Origin: Colius striatus
Lineage: Eukaryota > Chordata > Aves > Coliiformes > Coliidae
Reading direction: 5' to 3'
DNA length: 64,000 bases
NCBI RefSeq assembly: GCF_028858725.1
Contig: NC_084763.1
Location: 868,001-932,000, forward strand
Part shown: in pieces, positions 31,991 to 45,155 of the stretch
How positions within the stretch are numbered: the first letter of the stretch is position 1
Layout of the letters: each line of letters begins with the position of its first letter
The notes under the pieces: model-generated
Databases searched by the model: none
What the model was told of the DNA's origin: nothing
Seen by the model: the letters and a program-made list of their open reading frames with translations, nothing else
Position numbers and translations under genes: made by a program

Positions 31991-33734
31991 TCTGCACAGA
32001 AGGGTGGCCCACACAAATCAGTCCTTTGATATTTCATTTGTGTAAATGTAATGAATGTCCATGAGAATGGGTTACGACAGCTTAAGGCAGTATCAATCAA
32101 CTTACACTTTGGTACAGCCCACAGGCCATCAGTGAGGTGTAAGTCTAGTTTGATGTAATACCACAATTCACCTGCCCATCTCCTCCTCTGACCTTGATGT
32201 TGCTTTAAAGAACACAAAGAGATAAGAGTCAGGAGGTCACAAACATCCATGATGCAAAGCTGTGTTCACCAAGGCTTCTGGTGGTGATTTTTAAGGTGTT
32301 TCACTATTGTCCCCCAATTAAACCAGTTTTCAAAAGGCACCAGGTGAAGCCTAGGCAGGCTTACTTTCCAGCAAGACTTTTCCTCTTGGTTTCACAAGAA
32401 TTCTCAGCCAATGGTCTCCTTTTTGCATGTTAAATAAAGTTTGGGGATTTATTTATGTCCTTATGTCCAAAGCTAGTGATATGTGCATATGTATATGGCA
32501 TCAAGCATAGGAGGAGAAAAAGCTACCACAGAGATACAAAAGCCCTCTAGTTCCTTCTCTGGCATTTACCCAGTATCAAAAGTGCTTTGTTCCAGGTTGT
32601 CAGGATTTGTTTATCTGAGTAGCTGACAGTGCTTAGGTTATCGATGCATGGTTTGACTCAGGTGCTCATTGATCTCTTGTTGTCACTTTGTGGCAATGGC
32701 ATATATGCCAGTTGGGGTTTTTTTTTGGAGGGAGTTAAATTCTGATTAGGTAAGAACTAGATTCAGATAATGAATCTAACTTTTAGAATTAGATCCACAA
32801 AGCGAGTTGTTCCAGGTTTGTGCTGCAGTAACTCGATTTCCTGGGGTTTCCAATTGGTTTTGCTGGAATGTGGGAAATACTTTAGAAAACACCTCCAAGT
32901 GAAACTGCAGGAAGAGAAAAGTGAGAGTGTGTGTCACGACAATTCCAGCTAGGGAAGGCTGTGGACTCCCTGCATCAAACGCTGTGTCACCAGAGTCAAA
33001 AAAAAGGAAGGGAGAAGTAATGGATTTCCTTGGTGGCACCCGAAGTGTTTGAGCACTGCGTAAAACACCTTGTTCACAGTGTTGTGCATGCACAGACCTG
33101 CCACATAATTGTTTTCCAAGAACAACTGAGCTCTTCTGGCAAGACAGGTCAAAGTCCTTTAGTCATCCTCCCATGGGCCAGCTGCTCCATGCAGTGATGG
33201 CACAGGTGTGAGTTTGCCTAGCTGGGGAAATAACCCAGAAACACTTTGGCAACGTTGCAAAGCCTGACCTCCTGTGTGGAGAGTTAATGTAGAAAAGCTG
33301 CTTCACCCCTTCTGCTGTAGTCAGCCCAGGTAGGGGTATTCCCTGGGACCAGCAAAGACTCTCCAGTGCCTGTCAGAGTAAGCTCTGCCTTAGCAGGGAC
33401 TTTGAAAAATGGAAATGATCCTTTTAGCACTGGCTCCAGGCAACTAAACTAGCATCAGCCGTTTAAATCTCTTTTGCAGTCTTCAGCCACTGTGTCTCTC
33501 TGGGCCCAGAAACTGAATAGAGCAGGACCAACCAAGTAAGGTGCTCTTTCCTGCAGTCCCTGAGGGCTGCAGGCACTGATGGCCCAGCCTTCACCACCTT
33601 AGATTTACCTTCCTAAGCAGTTGCTATCTTATGTTGATAAAGGAGAAGATACATTCCCCAGAGATTTACTCTAAAAGCAATCTGAATAGAAAAGGGCTTT
33701 ATTGTATTAAGGCATCTCACCTGAAAGAGGTGTT

Positions 33735-33872
33735 GGAGGCCAGGTTGGATGTTGGATGGGGCTTGGAGCAACCTGCTGTGGTGGAAGGTGTCCAGGCCCA
33801 TGGCAAGGGGTTGGAACGGGATGAGCTTGAAGGTCCTTTCCAACCCAAACCGTTCTGTGATTCTGTGACAGT
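33735..33872 (+). mobile_element. CR1 LINE 3' end fragment, plus orientation
   Basis: GAGGCCAGGTTGGATG, GGGCTTGGAGCAACCTG, GTGGAAGGTGTCCAGGCCCA, TGGAACGGGATGAGCTTGAA, GGTCCTTTCCAACCCAAACC and TTCTGTGATTCTGTGA follow the sense CR1 3' end including its 8-bp terminal repeat. 5'-truncated. Confidence 0.93.
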
Positions 33873-36800
33873 TTGAGACAATAACCAAAGGCTCCCTCTT
33901 ACTTTAATGTCTGGGGCTGTCACATGGATTAAATGCACATGAACCTCCCCTTTCCTCCCCAAACTAATACATGGCTTTTCAGGAGTAAGCCTTTCCACAT
34001 GTGGTAGGAAGTACCAATGGAGAAACAGTGAGATCCAGTCCTGGATCAGGGGCATCATAGCCACAGCCAGTTGCACATCTTTCTTAGGGGAAAACTCTCT
34101 ATGTGACAACAGCCGAAAATGTTTCATTTATATTGCTTGATACCTCATCAAATGCAACCATGGATATTCTTTTTCATAGGTGAGAGGCCAGATTTTTAAA
34201 GGAGCTTACTGCTAACCCAAATATGGAGTGGTGTTTCAAATTCCTGCTCTTTTCTTCTGAGGCTTCCTTGGAGGCTTTTCTCCTCCACGAGGAGATTTGG
34301 CTTACTACTAGAACCTAAAACACTGCTCTTTCACCTTTTTATCCTTTAAAAAATGCAAATAAAACCAGGAATAAGTCCTAGGACCCAGAGCACAGAAAGC
34401 CAAGAGGTCTGTTTTCTTTGGTTGTCCATCCTGTCAAGAGAGAAGCCAAAACCGGAGGAGACAAATATGCCTGAGTCGTGCCTGCTACAGAAACAGGCGC
34501 CGGGCCACAGGCAGAGCAGAACACAGCAGCCAGCCTGAAATTCTCAGCAGGAGAGCAAGAGGGCTGTTACTGACAGCAAAGCAGGAGGGCACGTTTCTCT
34601 GGGCCGTTTACAGCTGTTTTCCATGTTCAGGTTGTTCACTCCTGCACTGGTTCTTACACAAAATGAGGCAGTTTCCTGATGAAAGCCGTCCCTGCCTTTT
34701 GTCCCGGGGCGCTTCTGATTTCAGCAATGTCATTGCTATTCACCATTATTATAACATTGCTGTCAGTGATGCCAGGAGTGCTTTTTTTATTCAGGTTTCA
34801 GAGCCTTTACTGTTTCCCCAGAGGGTGCAAGACAGGACCCTGGGGCTTTGGTCAGCTCTAGAGAGCGTCAGGCTTGCGCAGAGAGCTGAGCGCACAGAAG
34901 CTGCTGCTGGGACTCAGAGTTGCCTGAGCCGTTCGAACATCACCACTGCCAAACTTGTCATAGTTCTCAAATGGGAAAGCTTTTGATGCTCACTGCAGCC
35001 TTAATCTACGTGTGTTTACTATTTCAAAGCCTTTGCAAGGCATCTTTAATGAGGTATAGGCAAGTTCATGCTGTCCAGGGGAAGAAAGATGTGCCAGCTC
35101 AGAGGTGCTGGCCCCTGCTTGGGACCCCTGAAGCTTTTAGTGTGAGCAGGGCAGGGCTTGAGTTCTGTGTGAAGAGGCAGGGGAACAGCATGAAAACAAA
35201 GTAACCATGAGACCTAACACCCTAGTTCAGGCAGGTCACCCTGTGTGGCACCTGGTTGTGGGCAAATCCAGCTCAGCAAGCATTTTAGAGAGCACTAGGG
35301 AACTGAAGTTGCTAACTCCATTTGTCAGCAGCTTTGAGGCTCCTGGAAGGAGAGCATACTTGCAAATGAAGATGCGAAGGGGTTAATCCAACCCGTTATT
35401 ATATCCAAATCACACTGGAGATAAGATTGGATGTCACACGAATATTTGCCTGACCTACTGTATAAATAATCACTGCCATCAAACACAGAGATCACACAGA
35501 GGCACTGGATTAAAACAGAAAAGGAAAAATCAATATAATTAATGTATAATGAACCAAAGCAAAAAGCCAAGATTAGATGGTCGAGGAGGCACTTTGTTGC
35601 AGATGAAAGCAGAGCGCCTCTCTTTACAAACAAACAGCCATTTGACCACGTGCAGTAAATCACCCTGGTTTTGCCTCCCGTACCAAAGCCACGTGGAAAA
35701 GAAGAAAAACCTTCCAGTGCCCCACAGGCTGGTGATGATGGGCCAGTAGTAAAACACTCGGACAGACACAGAGGAGAAATACCAGGTGTCTCAGAAGCTT
35801 TTCTCTCGTGAAATCTAACAGCTGCTGCAGAAATGCTTGTGTGTCTATAAAAGCCAGACTTTAATGTTGCTGGTGACTGCTTGACTGTGACAAAGTCAAC
35901 ATAAACACTTTCCCCCAGCAGCTTTTTAAGGTACTTTTCAACACTTTCATGTATATCACTTTTCCCTCTCCTCTGGTTTGACCATGTCTCAAAGCTAATT
36001 ATCTGGTGAAAACATGTCCTGGGGACTTATTGAAAGAAACAAACAAAAAAGACACCTTTTAAAACATCAGTCCAAGCCTTACTTTCCTTTAACTCCACTG
36101 ATTTTGCATGCTGAGAAGCTGGGATGGCCAACACTGGCCTTCCTGTTAGGAAGTGAGAGTCTGCCACCGTGTTTTTGCTTGCCTCATGCATCTCCTCTCC
36201 AATGTCAGGCATCACAACCTTCTCATTGTGATGAGCAGAGCTTTGCTCCGTGTTCTTTTTTTCCTGTGATCAGTTTTTATTGTCACCTGGTTGTGGCCAA
36301 AGAAACCCCAGCTGGTGCTGGACACGCTAGCCAAGGTCAGGATACGCTATCAATCTGTGTGCTGGCGTCACGCTCTTTGTAGGATAATTCCCAACACTCT
36401 GGTTTCAGGGGACTTTTCTGGGGCTGCCCAGGGGTGCCAGATTGCACTGTTCTCCACCCTCCACCCCTTATTTCTCCCCTCTAGCTTAGTTCCAACTGTA
36501 ACACGTATCCACATGAGCATGTGTGTTGTAACTGACAGTTCTTCATTGCAACCGCGAGCCTTCTGTCTAATTGCAGCACTCTCCCTGCCACGGAGGCAAA
36601 GCCAAGCCTGCTGCTGCTTTTGAGCTGCCACTTGTGCAGCTTTGGGGCTTTTGTGAGGGTGGTTTTCTTTTTCCTGTTGGAGAGGAACAAGTGCTACAGC
36701 AGCCATCTCCTCTGCATGAGCACTCTCACGCAGCAGCGATTGCATTTAATTGCATGCTGGATGATGCAATACATTGCTTGGTGCTCTCTTGGCTGGGAAG

Positions 36801-39800
36801 TAAGCTTTGAAACACATTTTACCTGGGCAATGCACCAGCAGTGCTGCCCACACTTTCTTCCTTTCCTGTATCTGAATTGACATCACCTTTCCACGTTAGA
36901 AAGCTGGTCTATTCCATTTCCTACCCTAGAGGTACGAGGTGTCTCTTTTCCCCTTTCATTGCTGGTGTCTCCTGTTTAAGAGGTGATGTAAGATGTAGCT
37001 TTGTAAGACTTATGGTATCTGCCAGTAAAAGAGTCACTACAGCAGACAAACCTGCAGTGACATGAAGAGCTGGAAGCAGAAGGCAGTTAGAAGAGGACAT
37101 GTAGAGCTAGGCAAGGCCAAAAGAACAAACTGGAGGAGAACAAAAGGGATCAAAATGGCAACAACAGTAAGAAGCAGAAAATATACGATTTCTTTCTTTT
37201 TTATCTCCCTGGGAATAATAAAGGATATTTCATCTCCTCCTTCTTTATAGGTCTTCAACAGGGATGAACTAAAGCTACAACAAAAAAACCCCAAAAGACA
37301 AAGCTCCCCAAGAAATTGCAGATGCGAGACAGTGAGTCACTGACCTGTGATGCAAGTTCAGTCTTTTCTAATGAAAGGCAAAGCAGAACAACTTCAACAA
37401 GCAACACTCAAAAGCCCTGACTCCACAGTAAGCCTACAGATGGTGATTGCTGCCTTGTGACCCGGGACATTTGGCTTCAAGGTCCTGCCTCAGATGGGAG
37501 GGGGATTTGAAATGTGGTCTCTCCCTACCCAGAGTTTTTTATCCTGAGGGGCTGCTGAAACCCAGGGGTGGCAGACCCTGACTGGTGTCTGCAAGGCACC
37601 TCCTGTGCCCGGGGCATCAGGGCGGCGCTGCAGTGCTGTGGGACTGCGTGGCAGCCCCAGGAGGCTGTCAGCCAGGCCCTGCAGGGTTTGCATGCCCATT
37701 GGCACTGACTGTCCAATTAAAGGTCATTGTAGAGGGGTAAGTTCTGGACCTACGTAGGCACATCTCAAAACCTTACCCAATAGCTCCAATGGGCCCAGCT
37801 TTCCCAGGTGCTGCAAAGCCCAGTCCAACCTTCAGTACACCTGTTCTTTTTATTTCCCATACCAGTGAGGAGTGAGCTGGTTTAACAGGCCTGTGGGACT
37901 GCCACGATAGATGGAGATAAGGGAGGCTTTTGAGCCTGTACATCCTATTGAAAGAAACCTACCCAGACACCCGAGTACAGGTCAGTGACACTGCTGTGTG
38001 ATTTATTACCCAGGACCTTGTCCGTAGCAGGAATGTAACTATGTTATGATTGAGAGCAAAATAAAACCTGTTTTTAAGTCTTCCACTTTTCCTAGCTATT
38101 CTAACATTGTCCAGCTACGGCCATCAAAGAGGTAACTTAGTTACTGGGTCTCTGTTATTTAAACCTGAAACATGCTAAATATGCATGCTAAACATTTTTT
38201 CTCTTGGATCTGGCCTCCTGCAGAAACACTGCAGCTGGGCAGAGCACTCCCAGCTCTGTCAACAGGACTGTTACCATTGCTTCAGTAGGAACAAGGCCGA
38301 GCTCATAAATCCAGGGTGAAGACATTTCTGTCTCTTCCCTCTGTTCTTGGTAGTGTTTTTGTTCTTCTCCATCCAACGCTGTGTTTAGTCACCATCAGCA
38401 GGTAGATTGTGTAACATCCATTCAGAGACAAGGGTACTGAAAACAGTTCCCTAGGTCAAGGTCATAGCTTAGCTCCTAAAGGAAAAACACTGCCCTAAAA
38501 GAGCACCCTTGGGCGATGGCTGTTCAGAGCTTACAAACACCTCTTGTGCTGGGTGTTAAAGCAAGGCTCAGGAACTTGGTGCACCTCTGTTTCACATTCA
38601 TCCACGCAGGAAAAAACTGGCTTTTTATGTCACAAAACACATGCCTTGGGGCTCATCTCCTCCTATGGCTCCAAGGATTGTGGTCCCTCACCTTTCCCAG
38701 CCTCAGCACGTGCCATCTGTACTCAAGGTCACTGATAATTAGTGAGGAGTGCGGTTGGGAGCCGGTGGGCTCCACGTCTCCTCTGCACTTGTTGGGTTGG
38801 GGTGTCTATTAAACAGTGCTGTGATATTGCAACATAAATATGCATAAGGGAGCTTTGCATATGAAGGGAGCCCCGAACAAAACGGTAATTTGCCATTGTT
38901 GCCACTAGAGGATGAACATTAAACAGCAGTGAAACTGCAGACTGCTGGTGCCTCTCTCAAAGCAGGTGTGAAGATGCTACAAAACCAGCCGTGCCATTAA
39001 GCCTAAACTCCAGCAGACCTGGCATCCTTCTGGATAAACTAATGAAAGTGCAAACCCCGTAAACAAAAGGGATACCAGGTGGGTTGTTTGGGGATCTTTT
39101 CCCCCTCGTTTTGCCCCAGTGGATGCACGTCTGTGTGAAGTGCAGTAAGAGCAGAGTCGCTTTGTACACCAGTTTGAAACAGAGTGTTCCCTGACATCCT
39201 GGCTTTCAAAAGCTAGAGGCAAGCATTTCTCTGGGAACACCAGGCACAAGGGAGTAAGGGGTAGTTTAATACTACATAGGTCTAGTTGAAGTCCCTTAAT
39301 ACTCCAGCCTATAATGGATAACACTGTTGATGCAGACACACTTCAGAGAACCCCTGAAGCAGCAGTTAATTCTCTTAACGTTTCCTCACAAGAGCCTCTT
39401 AGAGCAATATCATGAGTTTTGCAAATTCACAATGACCCAAATGACTGAGAGAGAAATGCCACACGGTCTTCTGTGCTTCTTTTTAAACATCTCACAGGGG
39501 AAATCAAAGTGGTTTCCAAAACCCTGAAAGCCCTTCACTTCAGGGTTTTTTTTTTTCGCTCCTGTGTGTCTGATACAGTTTCAGGAGTTGCAATGACCCA
39601 GTCCATTCTGTGGTGTCACTCTGGGCACTCAGTTTCCCTCCAGAGGGGAGTCTGCAGGATTTTATTGGCACCAACTATTTCCATGAAGTTGTCTGGGCAG
39701 CAGCCTTGTTCCCTGGAAAACTTTCCCAGCATTTTGTGCTCTGAACCTTAGAAAACTTCACGTTGCACTTGGCACAACCCCAAAGGCTGCCCAGATGTTA

Positions 39801-41964
39801 AGTAGCCATATTGCCCAGCTTCCTCTTGCCTCAAGCACAGCCTGAGAAGGACTTTCCCAGCAACTACATCCCTGGCCTGCTAAGGACTGGAACCTGGTCC
39901 AAATGGCCTTTAATGACCTTTTTATTTGGCCTAGCATGATGGAGGAGGTCAGCCTAAGCAGACACAGGCACTCAGGGGGATGACAGACGAGTATGAGCTT
40001 TGGCAGAAGACTGACAATGGGTATCAGATGGGCAAGGAGGAACTAGGAGCAGGCATGGAAGACAGAGGACTTCTGTCTTGTAACAGAGGAAGCCTCCAGA
40101 GGCCAGGTTAGAGAAGACATTAGAAGGCCAAGGAACTGGATGGGCTTAGGCAGGAGCCAAGAGTGATTGGGAGAGACAAAAGCAGAAGCAGTATCAAGAC
40201 TTTGAGGCCACCATAAGAAGCCTGAAGAAGGAACAAGTGGAACTGGCTATCTGGGAAGGTACAAATAAACAAGAGACAGAACTGGGTCATTTGGATTAAG
40301 TATTGGGTCATGTGGCCAGACTGATCCGTGCTTGTCCCAGGGGTAGAGGAGTGTTTTATGCTAACCTTGTGCTTGCCTGATCTTAGTTCATCCCCCCTGG
40401 CACAAATCATAGATGCTGATGAAATGCCTGCAAGCCTAAGGGGAATAGCAGCACATCTGCAACCGTGCCTATTTTATCTCAAAAGCAGCTTGGGATCCGC
40501 ATCAGCCAGAAGCTCCCTGGTTGCCAGAGGAACCTGAGGAGGCCAGACAAGCAGCCTGAGTAACGCACATAAACAAATACCAGAACATTGACTAAACATC
40601 AAACCAAGCGAGCATGCCCTGGCTGGTGACCCAAGGGGCAACATCACCCCCCTGCCCGGCTACCACAGGTCCGAGGACAAGGCTGTTCTCCTGAGAAACT
40701 CCAAAGAGTTTCACTTCAGGAATCATTAGCAAAAACATCCTAATTCCTTTAAATCCTGAGAGAGGTCATAAAGCCACAAACCCGCTCTTGCATTTTTTGG
40801 TCAGCCTCTCTCATAACATTGGCTTAGGCCACGCTCCTGTCCTCTGCCATTTTGGACACGAGGTACAACAAGCTGCAGCATGGGAGAAGGACATGCAAAA
40901 AGCTTCCCTTGCCTCCATCCTCAATCTGCAGCTTCCTTTGAACAGGACCTCTCCCCTTGGGGGTGATCAGGCAGTGCCTGGGACAGGCTGCAAAAACCAG
41001 TATAGCCAGGAAAGGGCACATGCTGGAGCCACACAGGTGTGTGCCCAGTGTAGCTCTGTTCTGGGTTCCTGATGCAGACATCCCATAGGCCACTCAGAAG
41101 TGTTCAGTTCTGACTAAAAATTAAGCAGCAGCTAGCAGTAGGAACCAACACAAGCATTATGCTTTGTGTCACTTCTTGAGTGGTGCTTCAGCAAGAGCTG
41201 CTGTGAGCTCAACGGCCATCCTGCAGACACAGCTGTCAGGGAAGATGCCTTTCTCCTGCCCTTCCTGCTCCCCACACAGCAGCTCCAGGGGAAAACAGAA
41301 AACCTATAGGCCCCCAAAGCACACAGCTGAGCACTGAGGATCTCCCAATGCAACAGCGAGGTGCATTTCCAACCCTGGGCTGGGGCAATCTCATTTTGAG
41401 CCAAAACTTCAAAACAAGCCATCATTAATTAGTAATCTTTGGAGAGTGGCCTCCCTCCTTGGTGCCTCTCACTATTTCCTCATCTCCCCAGCTCGTAGCA
41501 AAAACATTCCCGATTGCATCAGTTCTGATTACTCTTTAGAGGAGGAGATTCTCCTTCGGCTAACCAGGATTACATTCTGTGTGGCCACTAGGACTTTGTC
41601 ACTTAAGGAACTTCAGCACCCCCATGATTCGGATGCTATACAATAGAGTGTGGTCAGGAAGAGCTGTAGTGAGAGGAAGGATTTTTACACAAAGTTCTCC
41701 CTCTCTTCTTTGTTCCAGGCCTTCAGCCACTCCCAATTGACACTGGCTCTCATGGAGAGGCACTTCTTCACTCATACCTGACCCCTCTTAAATCTAGAGT
41801 GGCAAAAACAATCACAAAACTGAGAAACAAGCAACAGAAAAGGGACATTTTGGAAGGAAAAGAGGAAGTCTAACAGGCACTATAGTCAAATGGGTGATCT
41901 ATTGGAACCAGCTGTTCTGGCAGGGAGGATGCAATAGTACTAATTCCATACCTAGTTCAATCAA

Positions 41965-42051
41965 TCAGGCTTCTTCAATTGTCAGTTCATGGTCAGCTGC
42001 TTCCCCAAGGGCTATAAACCGCTGAATCAGCCATTCCCCTCGTTTCCTTAA
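41965..42051 (-). CDS. CCDC201: CCDC201-like last coding exon
   Basis: Minus strand, acceptor AG (complement of 42052-42053) after TTTTCTTTTCCATCCC. 28 codons plus TGA: LRKRGEWLIQRFIALGEAAD then HELTIEEA. It joins the upstream exon in phase 0. Too short to show as an open frame by itself. Confidence 0.75.
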   Translation of the reverse strand, partial: LRKRGEWLIQRFIALGEAADHELTIEEA

Positions 42052-43499
42052 CTGGGATGGAAAAGAAAATGCTGTTTAGTCAACTGAATCCAGTCAGATG
42101 TCACCTGCTTTAACAAACAACCAGCCACCCACAAAGGCACTATGAACCCAATCGGATGTTGGCTGAAGTTTCCCTTTACTCTCAGAGCAGACAAGTTTTC
42201 CTGAGTTCCCAACACACTCAGGAACAAGACAGGGGGAAAAGTACAATAACATCAAGGCAGAACAGGATTTGATGGCTTCACACTGACATGACAGCCTTCA
42301 AAATCAGTTTCTACCGCCCTGCTATCCTTTCTAGAGGCTTTCACTTGGCCTTTGCCAATAATAAAAGGTTTATGAAGTTCAATGCTCCTGCTCCAGAGAG
42401 CAGAAAATAAAGCTATTAATGTAATAAGTCCATTAATCCAAGTTTCCCCAGGAAACCCCAAACCAATCTAAGGGCTGCACACACCAGATCCCATTTGCAG
42501 TGACTGACATTCTTCTAAGTCACTACGACTGGGATTAAACAAGGAAAAGCAGCAGGTTATTTGTTTCTCCAGTTTTAGTTCACTTGTTGAGAAACCTGGT
42601 AATTTAAATCACCAGTTTCTTCCCACTCTTGAGCTCCTCCTACGTAGAGATCTGTTTTTTCAGACCCATACTTTTGCACTGGTGTGCACAGCCAGTCATG
42701 CATGCTCACAAGATAAAGCAAGCACTATCTTGAAGACCAGACTATCTATCTCACCCCATCTGTGATTAGGAGCGATACCCCAGAGCCCATCAGGGCTATG
42801 ACCCAATTCACAAACACACATTCTCACTGGTAAAGTTGTGGAGGAGAAGTTCCCTTTCTAAAGTATCCCCACACCAGTGGAAACATCTGTATGTTCAGCA
42901 CTGGTAGGAGGTTGTATAGCTCAGCTGTTTCATAACTGAGAGAAAGCCATTACCAAAAGATCTCTATCTATTTTCTTCTTTCTTTTTTTAGTTATCTGAT
43001 CATCTTTGATCCCAGGGAGGCCGGTAACAAGCCCTGAGGGTCCACTCTGAGCAGTCACTGCAGCCTTCTCGACTGGTTTGGTGGGGGCTTCAGCTTCCAC
43101 GTTGGGGACAACCTCATCGCTTGGCTCTTCATTTGATTCAGAGGCCAGCACTGTGGAAAGCCTCTTTCTAGAGAACACAACCCGAGAGCTTTGGGTCATC
43201 TCCTTGCTCGATTCTTGCGAGTCAAGTGCCCTTGAAAGCCTCGTGGGGGTCACAGGAGGGAAACGAGCTTCAACACTCACAGATGACACTTGAGCTAACA
43301 GTCTACTTGGATCCAGCTTTGGCACTGGAGATCCATAAACTCTCCTACTGTCACCTTGGTCCTTGACTGACTGATTTGCCAGATCTGGAAGGGACGGCAT
43401 TGTTCTTGACAGCAGCGAGTCCACTGGAGTGCTGTGTTTCACCATTTTCTTCCTCAATGATCTCTTAACATTCAGAGAATAATAATCTTCCTCTGACAT
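41965..43499 (-). CDS. CCDC201: Probable CCDC201 (coiled-coil domain-containing 201) homologue
   Basis: Two coding exons, complement(join(41965..42051, 42954..43499)), 210 residues (human protein about 187). Function is essentially unknown; recent human genetics links CCDC201 to oocytes and ovarian insufficiency. I assign it from recalled blocks in the same order: LRKKMVKHSTP near residue 20 (human LRKPLKHSTP), SRKRLSTVLAS in the middle (human RKRRLSTLWAS), GLPGI before a KKRKKK basic run, a conserved tryptophan in the last exon, and HELTIEEA-stop (human HELTIEDD-stop). The spacing from GLPGI to that tryptophan is 25 versus 24 residues. Between the blocks the sequence is Ser/Pro/Glu-rich and poorly conserved. 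No signal peptide or membrane span. The basic stretch could be a nuclear signal. It lies between ADCY1 and IGFBP1, on the same strand as both. Confidence 0.75.
42052..42953 (-). other. CCDC201: CCDC201-like gene, intron between coding exons
   Basis: 0.9-kb intron on the minus strand, donor GTAATG after TTG and a pyrimidine-rich acceptor. No repeat recognised. Confidence 0.7.
42954..43499 (-). CDS. CCDC201: CCDC201-like main coding exon
   Basis: 182 codons from the ATG at 43499 to the donor at 42954/42953, phase 0. The exon probably begins at 43519, after CTTGCTTTCTTAAG. The reading frame stays open to that acceptor with no earlier ATG, and would continue into the proposed upstream exon up to a TGA without meeting a start, so the ATG at 43499 is the best start. 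Starts MSEEDYYSLNVKRSLRKKMV and ends TKKRKKKIDRDLL. Confidence 0.78.
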
Positions 43500-43519
43500 C
43501 TCGCAGTCAGGTTTAGTGC

Positions 43520-45004
43520 CTTAAGAAAGCAAGATGATAAAATCGTGTCACTGGTCACATAGTAAGGAATACCACGGAAGCCATTCAGCTCCTGCTGCCA
43601 AAACAAACCCAAGGTGTTCCTGTCCTCATGTCTGCGTTCTGTCTTTAGCTGGGCTTCATCCTTTGCACAGACAGGTGTTCTTCAAGGGTTTGGAAGAGCC
43701 ACGTTGACAACAGCACAGTAGAGAAGGCAGCTTATCATGCACAGGCTAGTCACTCTTATCCCAGCCCTCTGCATGTGGAGCTCCACACATGCTAGGTATC
43801 TTTTTAAGATACCTCATTAACTACATCATCACTAAAACAGGTATTTTCCTCCTTCAGAGTACACAAACAATACACTGTCAGGGTTGCAGCTGCGAGTCAG
43901 GTAGCTGAGAACTGTTAGATGTCAAAGAGATTCCCATAGTGTAGCAAAAGCTCAAGTGCTCTAGGGAGATGTGCAAAGAGCTGGGCTCAAGCAAGCAACT
44001 CTTAGTCCAGTTGCCATGGATTTTTCCTTTTGCTTTCTTAAGAGGGGCTCACAAACCTCTCATTCCCTTCTGCTTACTTGACATTTGGCTTACTTCTGCC
44101 AATCTTAAAAACTCTGATCCTAAACCAACTGCGTTCTGGGCAAGTGTGGCCTCCCCTGAATTTACAGCAATAGCAAAGTTGTTGGTGACAGCATCTCCCC
44201 TCCCTGTTTGCCAGCGTCCCAGAAAGAGGAACCTGACTTCTGACACACAGAGATGACCAAGGTATTTATCTTAAATAGAATTTAAAACCTAGTTACCTTA
44301 ATTAGACGAGCAGTTAAATACTTCTAGTAACTGTTGAACTCTTTGCTTTCAGGAGGTAGCTCAAGTATTTCATGCAGGTTGATTGCATGAAGCTCATTAA
44401 GGGGACCCAATGCCTCAACACAACAGGAATCAGGTGGTTTGTAGTTTTTTTTCTCCTTAGAAAAAGGATGTGTGTGAACAACCCCTTTACCATCTTTATT
44501 TGGGTACTTATTTCTCCTTAGCAAGCATAACACATTATAAGCAGCGCTCAGCACTACCTTTTTCCTTTGCTGTTCAGCCAGATTGACCTCCTTTAGTCTT
44601 TATCATAGAACCCTACTGGCAATAAACTTGCATGGTTAAATTTAGAGTTAAATGGTTAAATAAGGAGTTTGCAACCCTCTCCATCCCCAGCTATACCTTT
44701 TGATGCCTCCCCTTTACTCCTGGTTCAGATGGTCAATTAAAATGCACTTATTCAAAGGTAGTTTTTAAAGAACATTTTCAAGCAAGGTTTCCAAGGAAAA
44801 ACAGCCACCTTTTTTTTTCTCTTTCACTCTTTCCTGTGCTTTAAAAACAGATCTCTACAAGCAAAACCATGCTTCTGATTACCTCTTTTAACATACCCTT
44901 ATAGTCTAAAAAAAACCAACAGAAAAAGAGAAACCCCTCGAGAACACCAGTCTACCATAGAAAACATATCTTACAGCAACTCTGACTAGAAACAACAGAC
45001 TTAC
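43520..45004 (-). other. CCDC201: CCDC201-like gene, 5' intron
   Basis: 1.5 kb between the proposed donor GTAAGT (complement of 45004 downwards) and the acceptor at 43520-43521. A 77-codon minus frame at 44324-44554 has no recognised similarity and I do not call it. Confidence 0.5.
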
Positions 45005-45155
45005 CAGACTCCAGAGGTTCTCTCTGACTTCTTCTGCCTCTCAGGTGATTTGGTTTCAGTTCACTGCTCGCTTCCCACCAGCCTGTGCTGCAGACTCCCT
45101 TAGTCACTCCTTTAGCATCTTTTTGTGTGTTTCAGCTGTGCTGCTGACTGAAGGA
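45005..45155 (-). other. CCDC201: Possible 5' UTR exon of the CCDC201-like gene
   Basis: Ends in a near-perfect donor (GAGTCTG followed by GTAAGTCTG). Spliced to 43519 it leaves the main frame without an upstream in-frame ATG and with an in-frame TGA in this exon. It contains one short out-of-frame ATG (four codons then TGA). The 5' boundary is arbitrary; a T-run region follows at about 45.15 kb. Confidence 0.4.

Larger units (their letters stand above)
29590..41960. other. Intergenic region upstream of IGFBP1
   Basis: 12 kb between IGFBP1 and the next gene on the minus strand. Three CR1 fragments, a C run (31761-31771), short A runs and otherwise unremarkable sequence. Frames up to 180 codons (for example 31345-31887 minus) have low complexity and no recognisable motif. 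It may contain distal IGFBP1 enhancers or the 3' UTR of CCDC201, but nothing in the sequence proves that. Confidence 0.65.
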
